This document shows positions 24,317 through 32,749 of a stretch of 33,523 nt of DNA, one piece after another. The stretch's first letter is position 1. Each line of letters starts with the position of its first letter. The position numbers and the translations under genes are program-made. Below the pieces are notes generated by a model, which was given only the letters and a program-made list of their open reading frames with translations, did not search any database and was not told the DNA's origin. The DNA is from Brasilonema bromeliae SPC951 (GTDB lineage: Bacteria > Cyanobacteriota > Cyanobacteriia > Cyanobacteriales > Nostocaceae): positions 1 through 33,523 of the forward strand of contig NZ_QMEB01000034.1 of NCBI RefSeq assembly GCF_012912135.1, given 5' to 3'.

Positions 24317-25906
24317 TTACCCTGGGGAATTATCAATGATGAACTCCCAAGGTTGACTTTTCGTACTACCAAACTTTAACTGCATGCCAGATTGTAACGG
24401 CACTTCCTGACGATGGATTTGTTGCCAACCATCAGATCGAAAAACCCAGGTTGTCCCGTAGGTGGACAAATCTTGCAGGTAATAGGTTCGCACTGCTGTT
24501 GCTCCTGTCAGACTATTTCGACATAATATCTCAGCATGGCGTTTTGAAACCGAAGGTTCTGGAATGACAATATCATTGTCTCCGGTGCGCCCGATGCGGG
24601 TGATTCCTGGTCGCAATAACGAAGTTTTACCTCCAGCGGAGAGCGATCGCAAACAAGCATTGGAAACCAAAGAAGCTATTCCTGGAATAGAAGTTTCTGG
24701 GAGTTCTGTGATCCCCTCATCAAAATTTTTTATGAGTTCTCCCTCGTAATCTGGATGGAGGTAGAGAATCGGCAATGTCCAAGCGGGTTGATTGAACCTG
24801 TAAACTATTAATAGCTGTTGCCTTGCTTCTGCCACGGCTTCATCAATTGGCAGTCGCTTTCGCAAAGCAGCAGCAAAAGCTTGAATAAAAGTCTGGCTTT
24901 CTTGGGATGCTATTTCATCACGCATCGCCAAAACTGCAGGCAAACCTTGACGTATCAGCACTTCTGCTAGACTGCTGTGCGACACAGCCTGGTGATTAGC
25001 AGCCGCAGGTTGTGCTCCCCAACAAGCATTGAAAACTGCCAGTTTCACACCTGTACTCGTCAATACTTGGGCTAATTCCATTCCATTGAGGGTCATACCC
25101 GGTCGCAAAAATAACAAACCTCCGTCTGGTCCTTGCAAACCGTGACCGGCGTAGAACAAGACGTTGTATGCTTTCGTTTCTAGCTGTTGAATTAACTCCT
25201 GCGGGGTTGGTTGCAGGAGTGTATTCACCATACAGGGTGCATAACCATTGTAATTGCTACCCACAACAGACCCATTGGAGAGTATTTCTTCTAGGCTAGC
25301 GGCTTCTTTTTTAAGTTCTAGATGCTTTTCATCTTCACCCAAAACCAACAGTATATTTAACGCTTGTTCTGAGCGTAAATACGGTAGAGGTTCGACTTCA
25401 CTAGTGGTACGACTAAAAAGTATGTGTTGCGACAGAGAAATGGCAGATTGACCGGGTTCGCGCTGCATGATTTCCCAAGGCAGAGCAATCAGATCCGGAT
25501 CACGAATTTCCAGTCGCATGCGCAAACGCGTACGCTCACCCATAGCAATGCCACGACTGCGTTCAAAGCTATTGAGAATTGCTCCCTCAAAGACCCAACC
25601 CCACAAGCTTATTCCCAAATATTGCATCAAACGAGCAGTGTAACTGGTGGGTTGAGTGGAAGTTGGGGCAACAAAATCCAGAGGGAGAGGATTTGCCTCT
25701 TGGGAGGTTGCTCCTGGGGAAATATCTAAGCGGCTGTGACCGGCAAACATTTGCTGCCACTCAAGCCATGCTTGAGTTAGATGTGGAGGCCATACACAAT
25801 CACGCAGAACATAGCCACTGGGATAGGGAGCATTCACCACCCAAATGGCGAAACTGTCATTGCCGGTATTGATGAGACGGGCGATCGCCAGGTTAAGGGA
25901 TGGCAT
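24317..25906 (-). CDS. CHAT caspase-like domain-FHA protein
   Basis: A 529-residue soluble protein. The CHAT domain (about 85-390) has the caspase-like dyad His255 in FYAGHG and Cys295 in VFNACWG, with LLFLRPGMTLNG between and PAVLAMRDEI after; CHAT proteases are the caspase-like group of bacteria. The C-terminal FHA domain (about 430-529) has IGR (Arg440), SVSKRH (Ser454, His457) and then LSTYGTTW where the usual Asn is Tyr483, so phosphopeptide binding may be altered. Residues 1-85 resemble the N-terminal segment of many cyanobacterial CHAT proteins. It follows the PP2C phosphatase gene by 246 bp on the same strand. The start ATG 25906 is clear. Substrate unknown. Confidence 0.9.
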   Translation of the reverse strand: MPSLNLAIARLINTGNDSFAIWVVNAPYPSGYVLRDCVWPPHLTQAWLEWQQMFAGHSRLDISPGATSQEANPLPLDFVAPTSTQPTSYTARLMQYLGISLWGWVFEGAILNSFERSRGIAMGERTRLRMRLEIRDPDLIALPWEIMQREPGQSAISLSQHILFSRTTSEVEPLPYLRSEQALNILLVLGEDEKHLELKKEAASLEEILSNGSVVGSNYNGYAPCMVNTLLQPTPQELIQQLETKAYNVLFYAGHGLQGPDGGLLFLRPGMTLNGMELAQVLTSTGVKLAVFNACWGAQPAAANHQAVSHSSLAEVLIRQGLPAVLAMRDEIASQESQTFIQAFAAALRKRLPIDEAVAEARQQLLIVYRFNQPAWTLPILYLHPDYEGELIKNFDEGITELPETSIPGIASLVSNACLRSLSAGGKTSLLRPGITRIGRTGDNDIVIPEPSVSKRHAEILCRNSLTGATAVRTYYLQDLSTYGTTWVFRSDGWQQIHRQEVPLQSGMQLKFGSTKSQPWEFIIDNSPG

Positions 25907-26152
25907 GGATTCGTTAGTCTTGGTTAATCTATAGAATCAAATAATTTCAAATAACAATTTTAAAAGGCAAAAATTTTTACCTTTCGAGTTTTTGATTTAA
26001 AGTTATATCATCTATACTATTTCAGGCTTCTACCAGTTTATCGAGTTTTTGACGAAGTGCTGCTCTTCGGCTAACAGGTGTCACCTATTTTAACCAGTTA
26101 TCTGTTATCAGTTTTTGTTAACAACTCTTAAGAGTTGACCCTCCGCGAGATT

Positions 26153-28444
26153 TCATTGCTGTGGCACAGACTCAGTTGTTGATTCTCCGTCAGGAGGTGT
26201 GGAAGTGTCTTTTGAGGACTGGCATCGACTCACCACTTTTGGTTGAGCTTTGGCAAGATTTGAGGATAAAATTCTGACTTTATCTCCTTGCTTGAGTAAA
26301 CGTTTTTTGGCTGTGGAAGAAGTTGATTGTGAGTTTGATGGACTTGCTTGCCCGATAGAGCAGACTTGCAGGTGAATCCAAGTGTCCTTCTCTGTTTTCT
26401 GTTGCTTGGGAAGAATTTGTAAAACACTACCATTTGGAGCGATCGCACCAAATGGGGGCGAAGTCGTTGTTATGAATTCTATTTCGCTGTTAGTTTGAAG
26501 AATCACTCCTGGTGCATTCACACTATCTTTGCTCGAATTACCCGAACTGTCCTGAGAACCACTTGTGCTCGGTAACGGTATAGATGGTGAGGAGTTAAAT
26601 AATTTCGTCGGGATAGAAAGCGATCCTTGACGCCACAGGTATGCCAACAAAACGCTAACAACAAAAAATAGCAGCGGAACAACAATCACCTGTAGCGGTA
26701 CTTTTAGACTTTTGGCGGGCTTGCTTGTTGGCATGACCTGAGTTTTCTGATTTCTACCCACAGGTGATGCAAGTAGTGGCGTTTTGATCGCAGTGTTAGA
26801 AGCTATTGGTAATGTAGAAAGGTTAGCAAGGGAAGTGTGAAGGGTTGATTTTGGTTCTGAGTATTTAACTTGGCAGTGTACTAGCGCTATCGTGACATTA
26901 TCATGTCCATTTTGAATATTCGCTATTTCCACTAATTTATCTGTGACTTTTGCTATGTCAAAATTTTCAGTAATAATGGGTAAAATTTCTGTTTCCCAGT
27001 ATTGATCTACGCGGTCAAAGTCACTCAAACCGTCAGAACACAGCAGAAAAACGCTATCTTCGTCGAGAATAAATCGTTGTGACGTCGGATGCAATAAATG
27101 ACTGGCACTCATGCCTAATGCCTGCACCAAAGATCCTGATGCTCCCTGTTGGACTGCATCTCGGTATGTGGCATAGCCTAAGCGTACCTCACGAGAAGCA
27201 ACATCGTCATCTAGGGTCACTTGATAGCAGCCAGAACGTGTAATCCAATAAGCACGGCTATCACCAACGTGGGCAATATACATTTGATGAGCAATGGGCA
27301 ATGCCATCACTAGGGTTGTGCCCATGCGTTGACGCCCTTGCCGATGTTCGTCGTCGTTGCGCTGGCTGATGATGTCATTAGCAGCAGCGGTTGCCCCTTC
27401 TAACTGCGCAAGTACAATAGATGAGTCTATATCCTCAGAAGGCAATTTCGTCAGCTCATGCAGGTGCTGTTGAATCGTTTCAATAGCTAAAAGTGATGCA
27501 ACATTGCCTCCCTCGTGTCCACCAATGCCATCACAGACAATAGCTAAACCTGTTTGTGATGGTGGCTTGCTGACAATACTGCCAGCAGCAGGGTAACAAG
27601 CATCTTCATTACGTTGGCGACAAGGTCCGGTGTCAGTCTTGGTGACAATTTTGATAATAGGTGTTTGGGTTTGCCCTAATTGTGTTAACCCTCTGTCTAT
27701 AATGGCAACGAGTTGCTCACCAGAGTGTATTTCTCCGGCAATCAGAGAACGACACATTTCATTCAAAAATTCGGCGATCGCCCCTTTGGCTTGTGGCTGT
27801 AACTGCTGCCAAAATTCCCCAAGTTGGGGTAAACCAGGGGAAGTTTGATTGTCCTGACGCAATTCCAATAAGCGTACTAACGACCCTTCTACCCTGATTA
27901 ACTCTGGGTTGAGTAAGCTAGAGGCTACGCCTTCACTTGCCAGAGGTTGCCACAGATGAGCTATCTGCCACAGCAAATTCAGTTGCCGTATTGATGTTGC
28001 GTTATGCCAAGCTGTGGTTAACTCGCAAGCAATCTGGACTTCCAAGGATTCTGTACTGTCTAGTACAGAAAGCGGAGGTTTTTCTAAAAGTAATATTTCT
28101 TTGTCAGAAGTATTGCCAGTCATCGGCAGTATTCCATACACTTGCGGTACGTGCAAGCGATAGGGAAATAGCCGCAAGTAAGGTTTTATTGCCTGTACAT
28201 GTTCTCCATTTGGCGTTTGGGGTAACAAACCGGGCTTGGTATCCAAAAGAAGTGCCTTGCTGATAACCAAATAGCGATCGGCTAATAATTCTCCGGCATT
28301 AGCCAAGCTTTCCCCCTCTGCCACAGCCCAGAGGAATCGTTTAGGAAGGGGTGTGGAGCATCTTAGGCAAAATTTGTGTGTAAGCGGGTTTGGAGCTTGA
28401 CAAAGTTCATTTGGGCAGTACAGCGTTGCCGCGTCATTTTCCAT
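26153..28444 (-). CDS. Membrane-anchored PP2C Ser/Thr phosphatase with zinc ribbon
   Basis: A 763-residue protein. Cys10, Cys15, Cys26 and Cys29 form a zinc ribbon. Residues of about 50-250 start GELLADRYLV and may be a degenerate kinase-like domain (no catalytic motifs seen). The PP2C domain (about 265-525) has its metal residues: RNEDA (Glu280, Asp281), CDGIGGHEGG (Asp305), MGTTLVMA, HVGDSRAYW, CSDGLSD (Asp471) and GHDNVT (Asp515). One membrane helix lies at 583-603 (VPLQVIVVPLLFFVVSVLLA), then a Ser/Pro-rich linker and an SH3-like segment (about 675-730) probably outside the cytoplasm. It would reverse Ser/Thr phosphorylation, the mark read by the neighbouring FHA domains. It heads the minus-strand set with CHAT-FHA. 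Confidence 0.9.
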   Translation of the reverse strand: MENDAATLYCPNELCQAPNPLTHKFCLRCSTPLPKRFLWAVAEGESLANAGELLADRYLVISKALLLDTKPGLLPQTPNGEHVQAIKPYLRLFPYRLHVPQVYGILPMTGNTSDKEILLLEKPPLSVLDSTESLEVQIACELTTAWHNATSIRQLNLLWQIAHLWQPLASEGVASSLLNPELIRVEGSLVRLLELRQDNQTSPGLPQLGEFWQQLQPQAKGAIAEFLNEMCRSLIAGEIHSGEQLVAIIDRGLTQLGQTQTPIIKIVTKTDTGPCRQRNEDACYPAAGSIVSKPPSQTGLAIVCDGIGGHEGGNVASLLAIETIQQHLHELTKLPSEDIDSSIVLAQLEGATAAANDIISQRNDDEHRQGRQRMGTTLVMALPIAHQMYIAHVGDSRAYWITRSGCYQVTLDDDVASREVRLGYATYRDAVQQGASGSLVQALGMSASHLLHPTSQRFILDEDSVFLLCSDGLSDFDRVDQYWETEILPIITENFDIAKVTDKLVEIANIQNGHDNVTIALVHCQVKYSEPKSTLHTSLANLSTLPIASNTAIKTPLLASPVGRNQKTQVMPTSKPAKSLKVPLQVIVVPLLFFVVSVLLAYLWRQGSLSIPTKLFNSSPSIPLPSTSGSQDSSGNSSKDSVNAPGVILQTNSEIEFITTTSPPFGAIAPNGSVLQILPKQQKTEKDTWIHLQVCSIGQASPSNSQSTSSTAKKRLLKQGDKVRILSSNLAKAQPKVVSRCQSSKDTSTPPDGESTTESVPQQ

Positions 28445-29321
28445 AGTCTTCGCACCGATCAGCAGATTGGCATTTTTTTCAACAGCATTGGCAGCGGCAC
28501 TGTTGACCGCTCATATCTGATATATCCAATTTTGGATCACGATTTTAACTTGCGAACGAAACTTAAGATGATAAAACCTTTCAAAAATTTGCTTAATGAT
28601 AAAAATAGATATTTTTCAGTTGGTACGCAATGCAACCCACAAGACTTACTCACAGACACTTTAACTGAATCAGGCATAAAGCCATTTCTCTTGTTTATTT
28701 ATCAACATACAGCATTCCCAAATTGGTCGCGAGCGCCAAAACCAATCATAAAGGTTATTCGGAGCGAGAATTTTCTGGTTCACAAACAATCATATAATTG
28801 CTGTAGCAGGCTGAAAACCACTCTCCGATGAGAAAAGTTGGTCATGTGAGTTAGGTCTGAGTCTTAGTAGGATGATTGCACCTCTGTCTTAAAAGAACAG
28901 ATGTTGGCACAAGAGCGTACTTCACGAAAATTTCATACCTTTACCCATATAACTTTGTGAAAGCTTCATCACCTCCCCTCTTCAGGATTTTCTTTATAGA
29001 AAGCTGTATTTTCAACCACAAGTTTTTTTTCTTTGCTTTTTTTTAATGATGTATCTCAAGGTAGGTGTCAAGTGTTAAGTAACTTTATTTTACACTTTAC
29101 ACCCTTCTGAAATGAAATTATTCCATCAGAAAGAGGAGATAAGTGAGCTTTTTCCCTAATTTATATGTAGGTGGTAATCAATTAACTTTAGTTAAGACTA
29201 AGAGCACCAGAGGCTCTTGTTAGTTCCTATTGTGTCTTCACAATGACTTTTCTTCTGGGTTATTGATCACATCACCATTGCCAATAACAATTCCACACAC
29301 TTAAGAATTGGTGAAATCCGA
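28445..29321. other. Long spacer with several hairpins, no gene called
   Basis: An 877-bp spacer. A 151-codon open frame starting inside the PP2C gene has no family look and was left out. Structures seen are an inverted repeat 29064-29075/29092-29103 (one mismatch) and two small hairpins, AAGAGC/GCTCTT (29200-29205/29213-29218) and ATTGTG/CACAAT (29229-29234/29239-29244), upstream of the next gene. Promoters for both flanking genes must lie here but were not identified. Confidence 0.5.
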
Positions 29322-29591
29322 ATGGAAGATAACAAAGAAAAAGAAATTCATCGTGCAGTGAACCCTGGTGACGTCATTTCTGAAGAACCACAAACAGTGG
29401 AAGAAAAGGCACAACAACTTGCCGTTGATTCTCCAGATATCACAGGTGATCACATTCAAGTTCCGACTTATTTTGTCGTTAAAGAGCCAAATGGTGAAGA
29501 AAAGGCTCTCCATCACGTGAAAGATGCAGAAGAAATCTCTGATGTGATTCGCCAAGCACGAGTAGACGAAGAAGGAAATAGAGTTTGGTGA
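29322..29591 (+). CDS. Small acidic hypothetical protein
   Basis: An 89-residue, highly charged protein (MEDNKEKEIHRAVNPGDVISEE at the start). I do not recognise a family. It has no hydrophobic segment; the C-terminal half (IQVPTYFVVKEPNGEEKALHHVKDAEEISDVIRQAR) could fold as a small strand-helix domain, the first part as disordered. Codon use is ordinary. The ATG at 29322 has no strong ribosome binding site. Two tandem hairpins about 80-120 bp upstream may be part of its leader. Stand-alone gene flanked by repeat-rich spacers. Confidence 0.7.
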   Translation: MEDNKEKEIHRAVNPGDVISEEPQTVEEKAQQLAVDSPDITGDHIQVPTYFVVKEPNGEEKALHHVKDAEEISDVIRQARVDEEGNRVW

Positions 29592-29832
29592 TAGATATTA
29601 AACGGTCAGCAGTCAGCAATTAGCTTTCAGGTAGCTTTCTGCTGCCGTTTTTTATTAAGAAAATATATGAATATTATTCAGTTGAATGGTTATAAATCGT
29701 CTTTTCTTTTTTTCTTTGTTTCTTTTTTTCTGAGTTGGTGAGTCAGGAGTTGCTGAGTTGGTGAGTTCTATTTTCAAGTCAGGGTGGACATTGCAATGCC
29801 CAACCTACACAATATGTCTATTTCCGGAAACC

Positions 29833-29878
29833 CCACAGCTATGAAAACATCGTCTTAGGCTCGTTTTCATAGCTGTGG
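29833..29878. repeat. Perfect 16-bp inverted repeat
   Basis: Arms 29833-29848 and 29863-29878 match at all 16 positions around a 14-nt centre. There is no T tail on either side. It could be a scattered palindrome, a small RNA hairpin or a protein site. Confidence 0.8.
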
Positions 29879-29970
29879 AATGAATTACACTCAATTGTTG
29901 AGTTCACAAAATTTAACTTACGGACACTAAGCTATTTAAGCGAGAATGCAATGAGTCATGAGCAATGAGC

Positions 29971-30112
29971 TTTCGGGTATGCGCGAAGCGCACGCCCGGA
30001 AGGCATTAGTGTAAGTCTGGTGGTGGAGGAGATACGCGCCTACGCGCCCGAGAGCGGCAAACCCTCCTGGGGCTTATGCTTACTCATGACTAAGACGCTG
30101 AGCGAGCGTAAA
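29971..30112. repeat. Palindromic element sharing its head with the narB insert
   Basis: Begins CTTTCGGGTATGC with a stem CGGGTATGCGC/GCGCACGCCCG (about 29975-29999) around GAA. Further along it has CGCGCCTACGCGC and GGCAAACCCTCCTGG. The first nine bases (CGGGTATGC) and the AAACCCTCC core match the narB insert. Confidence 0.5.
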
Positions 30113-30192
30113 TTGAGAAAAACGGCGTACAGCAGAGTAGCTTACAATTTTGGAAGTTTGTTCTCACTCAGTACTCATTTTTCACTTTTACA

Positions 30193-30567
30193 TCACACGC
30201 CATTAGCTTCTGTATTTTCCTCAGATGCAACTTGGGGTAGCCCCATGCTGTAATTAGTGACGCGTGCGGAAAGATTGTAGCTGACTTCGCCTTTTTGCAA
30301 GAGCGATCGCAGAAAATGCTCCAAGTCTGAGCCAATGCGGCGTAAATTATAATCTATCAGATCCGCCCCACTAGATGCTTCTACCAGTTCATCAAACTTG
30401 CGATAAACCTTTTGCAGAGCATCTTCATTCCAGTTGAACTCGTTGTCTGGGTCAACATCTAAGGTTAAAACCTGACTACTGGGAACGAGTTCTCCGTCCT
30501 GGTCTATTTCGCCGGCAAAAATCCTTATGTGCCGGGTTGTGGACTTAAGCAGCATCGGGTTATCCAT
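30193..30567 (-). CDS. ndhM: NAD(P)H-quinone oxidoreductase subunit M
   Basis: A 124-residue peripheral subunit of the photosynthetic NDH-1 complex on the thylakoid membrane, found only in cyanobacteria and chloroplasts; the complex serves respiration and cyclic electron flow. The family core is clear: [46 protein letters not shown] and [29 protein letters not shown] 30567 is used; Met5 (30555) is an alternative. It follows leuD by 53 bp on the same strand and may be co-transcribed. Its C-terminal tail (EENTEANGV) is variable among relatives. Confidence 0.93.
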   Translation of the reverse strand: MDNPMLLKSTTRHIRIFAGEIDQDGELVPSSQVLTLDVDPDNEFNWNEDALQKVYRKFDELVEASSGADLIDYNLRRIGSDLEHFLRSLLQKGEVSYNLSARVTNYSMGLPQVASEENTEANGV

Positions 30568-30620
30568 TGGCGGTTTTATTTAGGGGTTAATCGCGCTCTC
30601 AATCATTGTAGACGGAATTC

Positions 30621-31166
30621 TTAGCGAGAAGAAATCATGCCTGTCTGACGAGCATAAGCAAAAATACCTCCTGCGTCAATCACGGGTCCCACTTCTCCTA
30701 AAGGTTTGAGGTTGTATATCTGACCAAGAGTATGGTTAATCAATTGATTGCTTTCAAAATCTATTGATACTTCATGACCAGTCTCAAACTTGTCACATAA
30801 TCTTTCTTGTGATTCCCAAGGATAAAGTTCCCCTGTAGCAGCACAATTACGGAAAAAGATGCGGGCATAAGACTCGGCAATCACTGCTTTCACGCCGCTT
30901 GCACCCAAGGCTATGGGGGCATGTTCGCGTGAGGAACCACAGCCAAAGTTTTCCCCTGCCACAATGATGGGGTAAGTTGTTTTCATTTCGCCTGGAGGGA
31001 CAAATTTGCCGTAACGGTCTGGTAAACCAGCTAAAGCATAACTTCCAAGCTTTTCGTATTCATCTGGTTTGGAAGGAACTAAGGTGAGATATTCGGCTGG
31101 AATAATTTGGTCTGTGTCTATGTTGTCGTCCAGAACAAAAATCTTACCCCTAATTACTTTGGTCAT
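30621..31166 (-). CDS. leuD: 3-isopropylmalate dehydratase small subunit
   Basis: A 181-residue small subunit of the isopropylmalate isomerase of leucine synthesis; with LeuC it converts 2- to 3-isopropylmalate. Motifs are [15 protein letters not shown] (residues 13-27), [14 protein letters not shown] (71-84) and [12 protein letters not shown] after it. The swivel domain is complete. It is closer to the shorter LeuD/HacB type (about 165-180 residues) than to the 200-residue enterobacterial one, and the protein could also act on (R)-citramalate-type substrates. ATG 31166 is preceded by AGGAG (31173-31177 on the minus strand). leuC is not in the window. Confidence 0.92.
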   Translation of the reverse strand: MTKVIRGKIFVLDDNIDTDQIIPAEYLTLVPSKPDEYEKLGSYALAGLPDRYGKFVPPGEMKTTYPIIVAGENFGCGSSREHAPIALGASGVKAVIAESYARIFFRNCAATGELYPWESQERLCDKFETGHEVSIDFESNQLINHTLGQIYNLKPLGEVGPVIDAGGIFAYARQTGMISSR

Positions 31167-31639
31167 TTCGGTCTCCTACGTTTTTAAATGAATAAATTGT
31201 ACATTTAGTAATTTTACGGAATTATGGTACAGCAACGTCTGGCTATCATTATATAGTAAATAATCAGCGGATTCACTTACGTGTTAATACCTGTTTTACA
31301 GTAACAACTCAAACTCTTATTGACTTCTAGATAAAGTTGATGTAAAAAGCTTTAAAAAGCTTGGACAAGTTCTTACAGAAACTTTATTGCATGGAATCCT
31401 AAAAACTGAATAATAGTTATGGTTTACTTGAACCATAGCGATTGCAGAAAACTGACAAACCGGAGAGTGAAAATCAAACCTGAAGATAAATTAGGAGAGT
31501 AAAATGCAATGACATTGTTTCTTGACAAACAAGCATTGTTAATTCCGACACTTTGAAAGTCAAAAAAGTATAAAGAATTCTTGCTTGAAAAATAGCGGAT
31601 CACCCAAATTACCTCTTAGTACAAGGAAGTCTAAAAGCC
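31167..31639. other. Divergent spacer between leuD and the small regulator gene
   Basis: No gene. AT-rich DNA which must hold promoters for both genes. No NtcA box was found. An AAGGAAG ribosome binding site lies before ATG 31640. Confidence 0.5.
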
Positions 31640-31918
31640 ATGAACTTTGAAGCATTACCACGGCAAGTAAATAGTGTCGATGTAGGTGTTTATGAGTGCG
31701 AAATCCATCTGAAATTCAGGTTGATAGAAGAAAAAAGTCTGTTGAGCGATCGCGACCAACTTTTGCAGGTTCTGCTAGACGCTTTAACCGAGGGTTCAGA
31801 CGACTTTTTAGAGACTTTACAAGCAAATGTCAAGGCTCAAGAAGTTTCTGAGTTCAAAGCATCACCGCAAATGAGACGCCAACTGATGCGCTTACGCAAC
31901 TCTGCTGAAGCTAGTTAA
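31640..31918 (+). CDS. Small protein resembling Npun_R1517-family heterocyst regulators
   Basis: A 92-residue soluble protein. The sequence ALPRQVNSVDVGVYECEIHLKFRLIEE, followed by DRDQLLQVLLDALTEGSDDFLETLQ and EVSEFKASPQMRRQLMRLRN, resembles what I recall as the Npun_R1517 family, annotated as a heterocyst differentiation regulator. The assignment is from memory and should be tested. No classic helix-turn-helix is evident; the basic C-terminus could bind nucleic acid. AAGGAAG lies 8-14 nt before ATG 31640. It is monocistronic, with a long downstream region carrying a terminator-like hairpin at 32234. Confidence 0.65.
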   Translation: MNFEALPRQVNSVDVGVYECEIHLKFRLIEEKSLLSDRDQLLQVLLDALTEGSDDFLETLQANVKAQEVSEFKASPQMRRQLMRLRNSAEAS

Positions 31919-32233
31919 TACTTAAGTTTGTGTCACCCTACTAATGGCAGATTGTGCATTAAATTTTCCCATTTACTGATTGTTCTAATAATGACTTGGC
32001 TTGCTTAACCATCCCCCACTAACCATAGCGCTGGGGCTTATAGTAGCCCTCACCCTTAGCACTACGGAAACAATGGGTGCCTACTCTAATTTTGTATTCA
32101 TGCTTTGCTTCTATAACAGGGTTGTGGTTAGTAAAAATTAGATTTCAGTTTCATTCCTCTATCCCCGTTATTCCTCCAAGAATCAAAGGAGTTTGAAGAA
32201 AACTTAATATTTTTCCTCTAAGGAAAGGAAAAT

Positions 32234-32289
32234 AAGCAAAAACAGCGAAACCCTAACAAATCAGTGTTGTTAGGAGATTTTGCTTTTTC
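32234..32289 (+). terminator. Nested hairpin with T-rich end, possible terminator
   Basis: Inner stem CCTAACAA/TTGTTAGG (32252-32259/32267-32274) and outer stem AAGCAAAA/TTTTGCTT (32234-32241/32278-32285), then TTTC. It ends over 300 bp after the nearest gene, so it may instead end an unseen RNA. Confidence 0.5.
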
Positions 32290-32433
32290 TCAATGAGTTA
32301 AGTAGGATCTGTTATACTTAAACTCAAACGTGTTATAATTAATTTGCCTTGGTATAAGTGGGAAAAATTCGGCGTTAAAGTTGTCATAGATCAAGATCGT
32401 TGAGTTAAGGATTGTTTTTGGAGATTTCAGATG

Positions 32434-32559
32434 TGTCTTGACGTTGCCCTATGGCTCTTGCCACGCCTGACGGCTAACACCAGTCGCCTCTGTCGGGAAA
32501 GCCGTCATTGGCGCCCTTATTCACCAAGGGCGTCCTGACTCACATGCAACGTCAAGACA
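32434..32559. mobile_element. 126-bp MITE-like element with 14-bp terminal inverted repeats
   Basis: The ends TGTCTTGACGTTGC (32434-32447) and GCAACGTCAAGACA (32546-32559) are perfect inverted repeats. Inside are two further pairs, GACGGCT/AGCCGTC (32469-32475/32500-32506) and CGCCCTT/AAGGGCG (32512-32518/32526-32532). It is non-coding. No clear target duplication is seen (ATG on the left, ATA on the right). Confidence 0.7.
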
Positions 32560-32749
32560 ATAGCTTTGTTTGTGCTTTATAAATAACGGCAGAAGTGCTC
32601 ACCGCTTAATGGGAAGATGTAGCGACTGAAGCGATTTGAGTCACTGTGCTAGAATTTCAGATATAAGTCGCTTTACCCCAAAAATTGGGGATATCAGAAG
32701 CAAAATCTTCTGGTAGCTCTGCGACTGTTCAGAGCGCAGAGCCTCAAGA

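Larger units (their letters stand above)
29592..30192. other. Repeat-rich spacer
   Basis: No gene. In order it has a direct repeat GAGTTGGTGAGT (29732-29743, 29754-29765), a GGTGGACATTGC-type repeat (29783-29811), a perfect 16-bp hairpin (29833-29878) and a palindromic element (29971-30112). A 77-codon open frame at the right consists of repeat DNA and was left out. Confidence 0.6.
31919..32749. other. Long spacer with hairpin and MITE-like element
   Basis: No gene is supported over 831 bp. It holds a nested hairpin at 32234-32289, the element at 32434-32559, and weak hairpins around 32032-32090. A 93-codon plus-strand frame from 32685 overlaps the response regulator and is a shadow. Confidence 0.55.

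Noticed and set aside
28376-28831. 151-codon plus-strand frame overlapping the PP2C start
   Set aside because: Its first part is antisense to a conserved zinc ribbon gene and the rest is not like any family.
30020-30253. 77-codon plus-strand frame
   Set aside because: It lies in a palindromic element and is antisense to ndhM.
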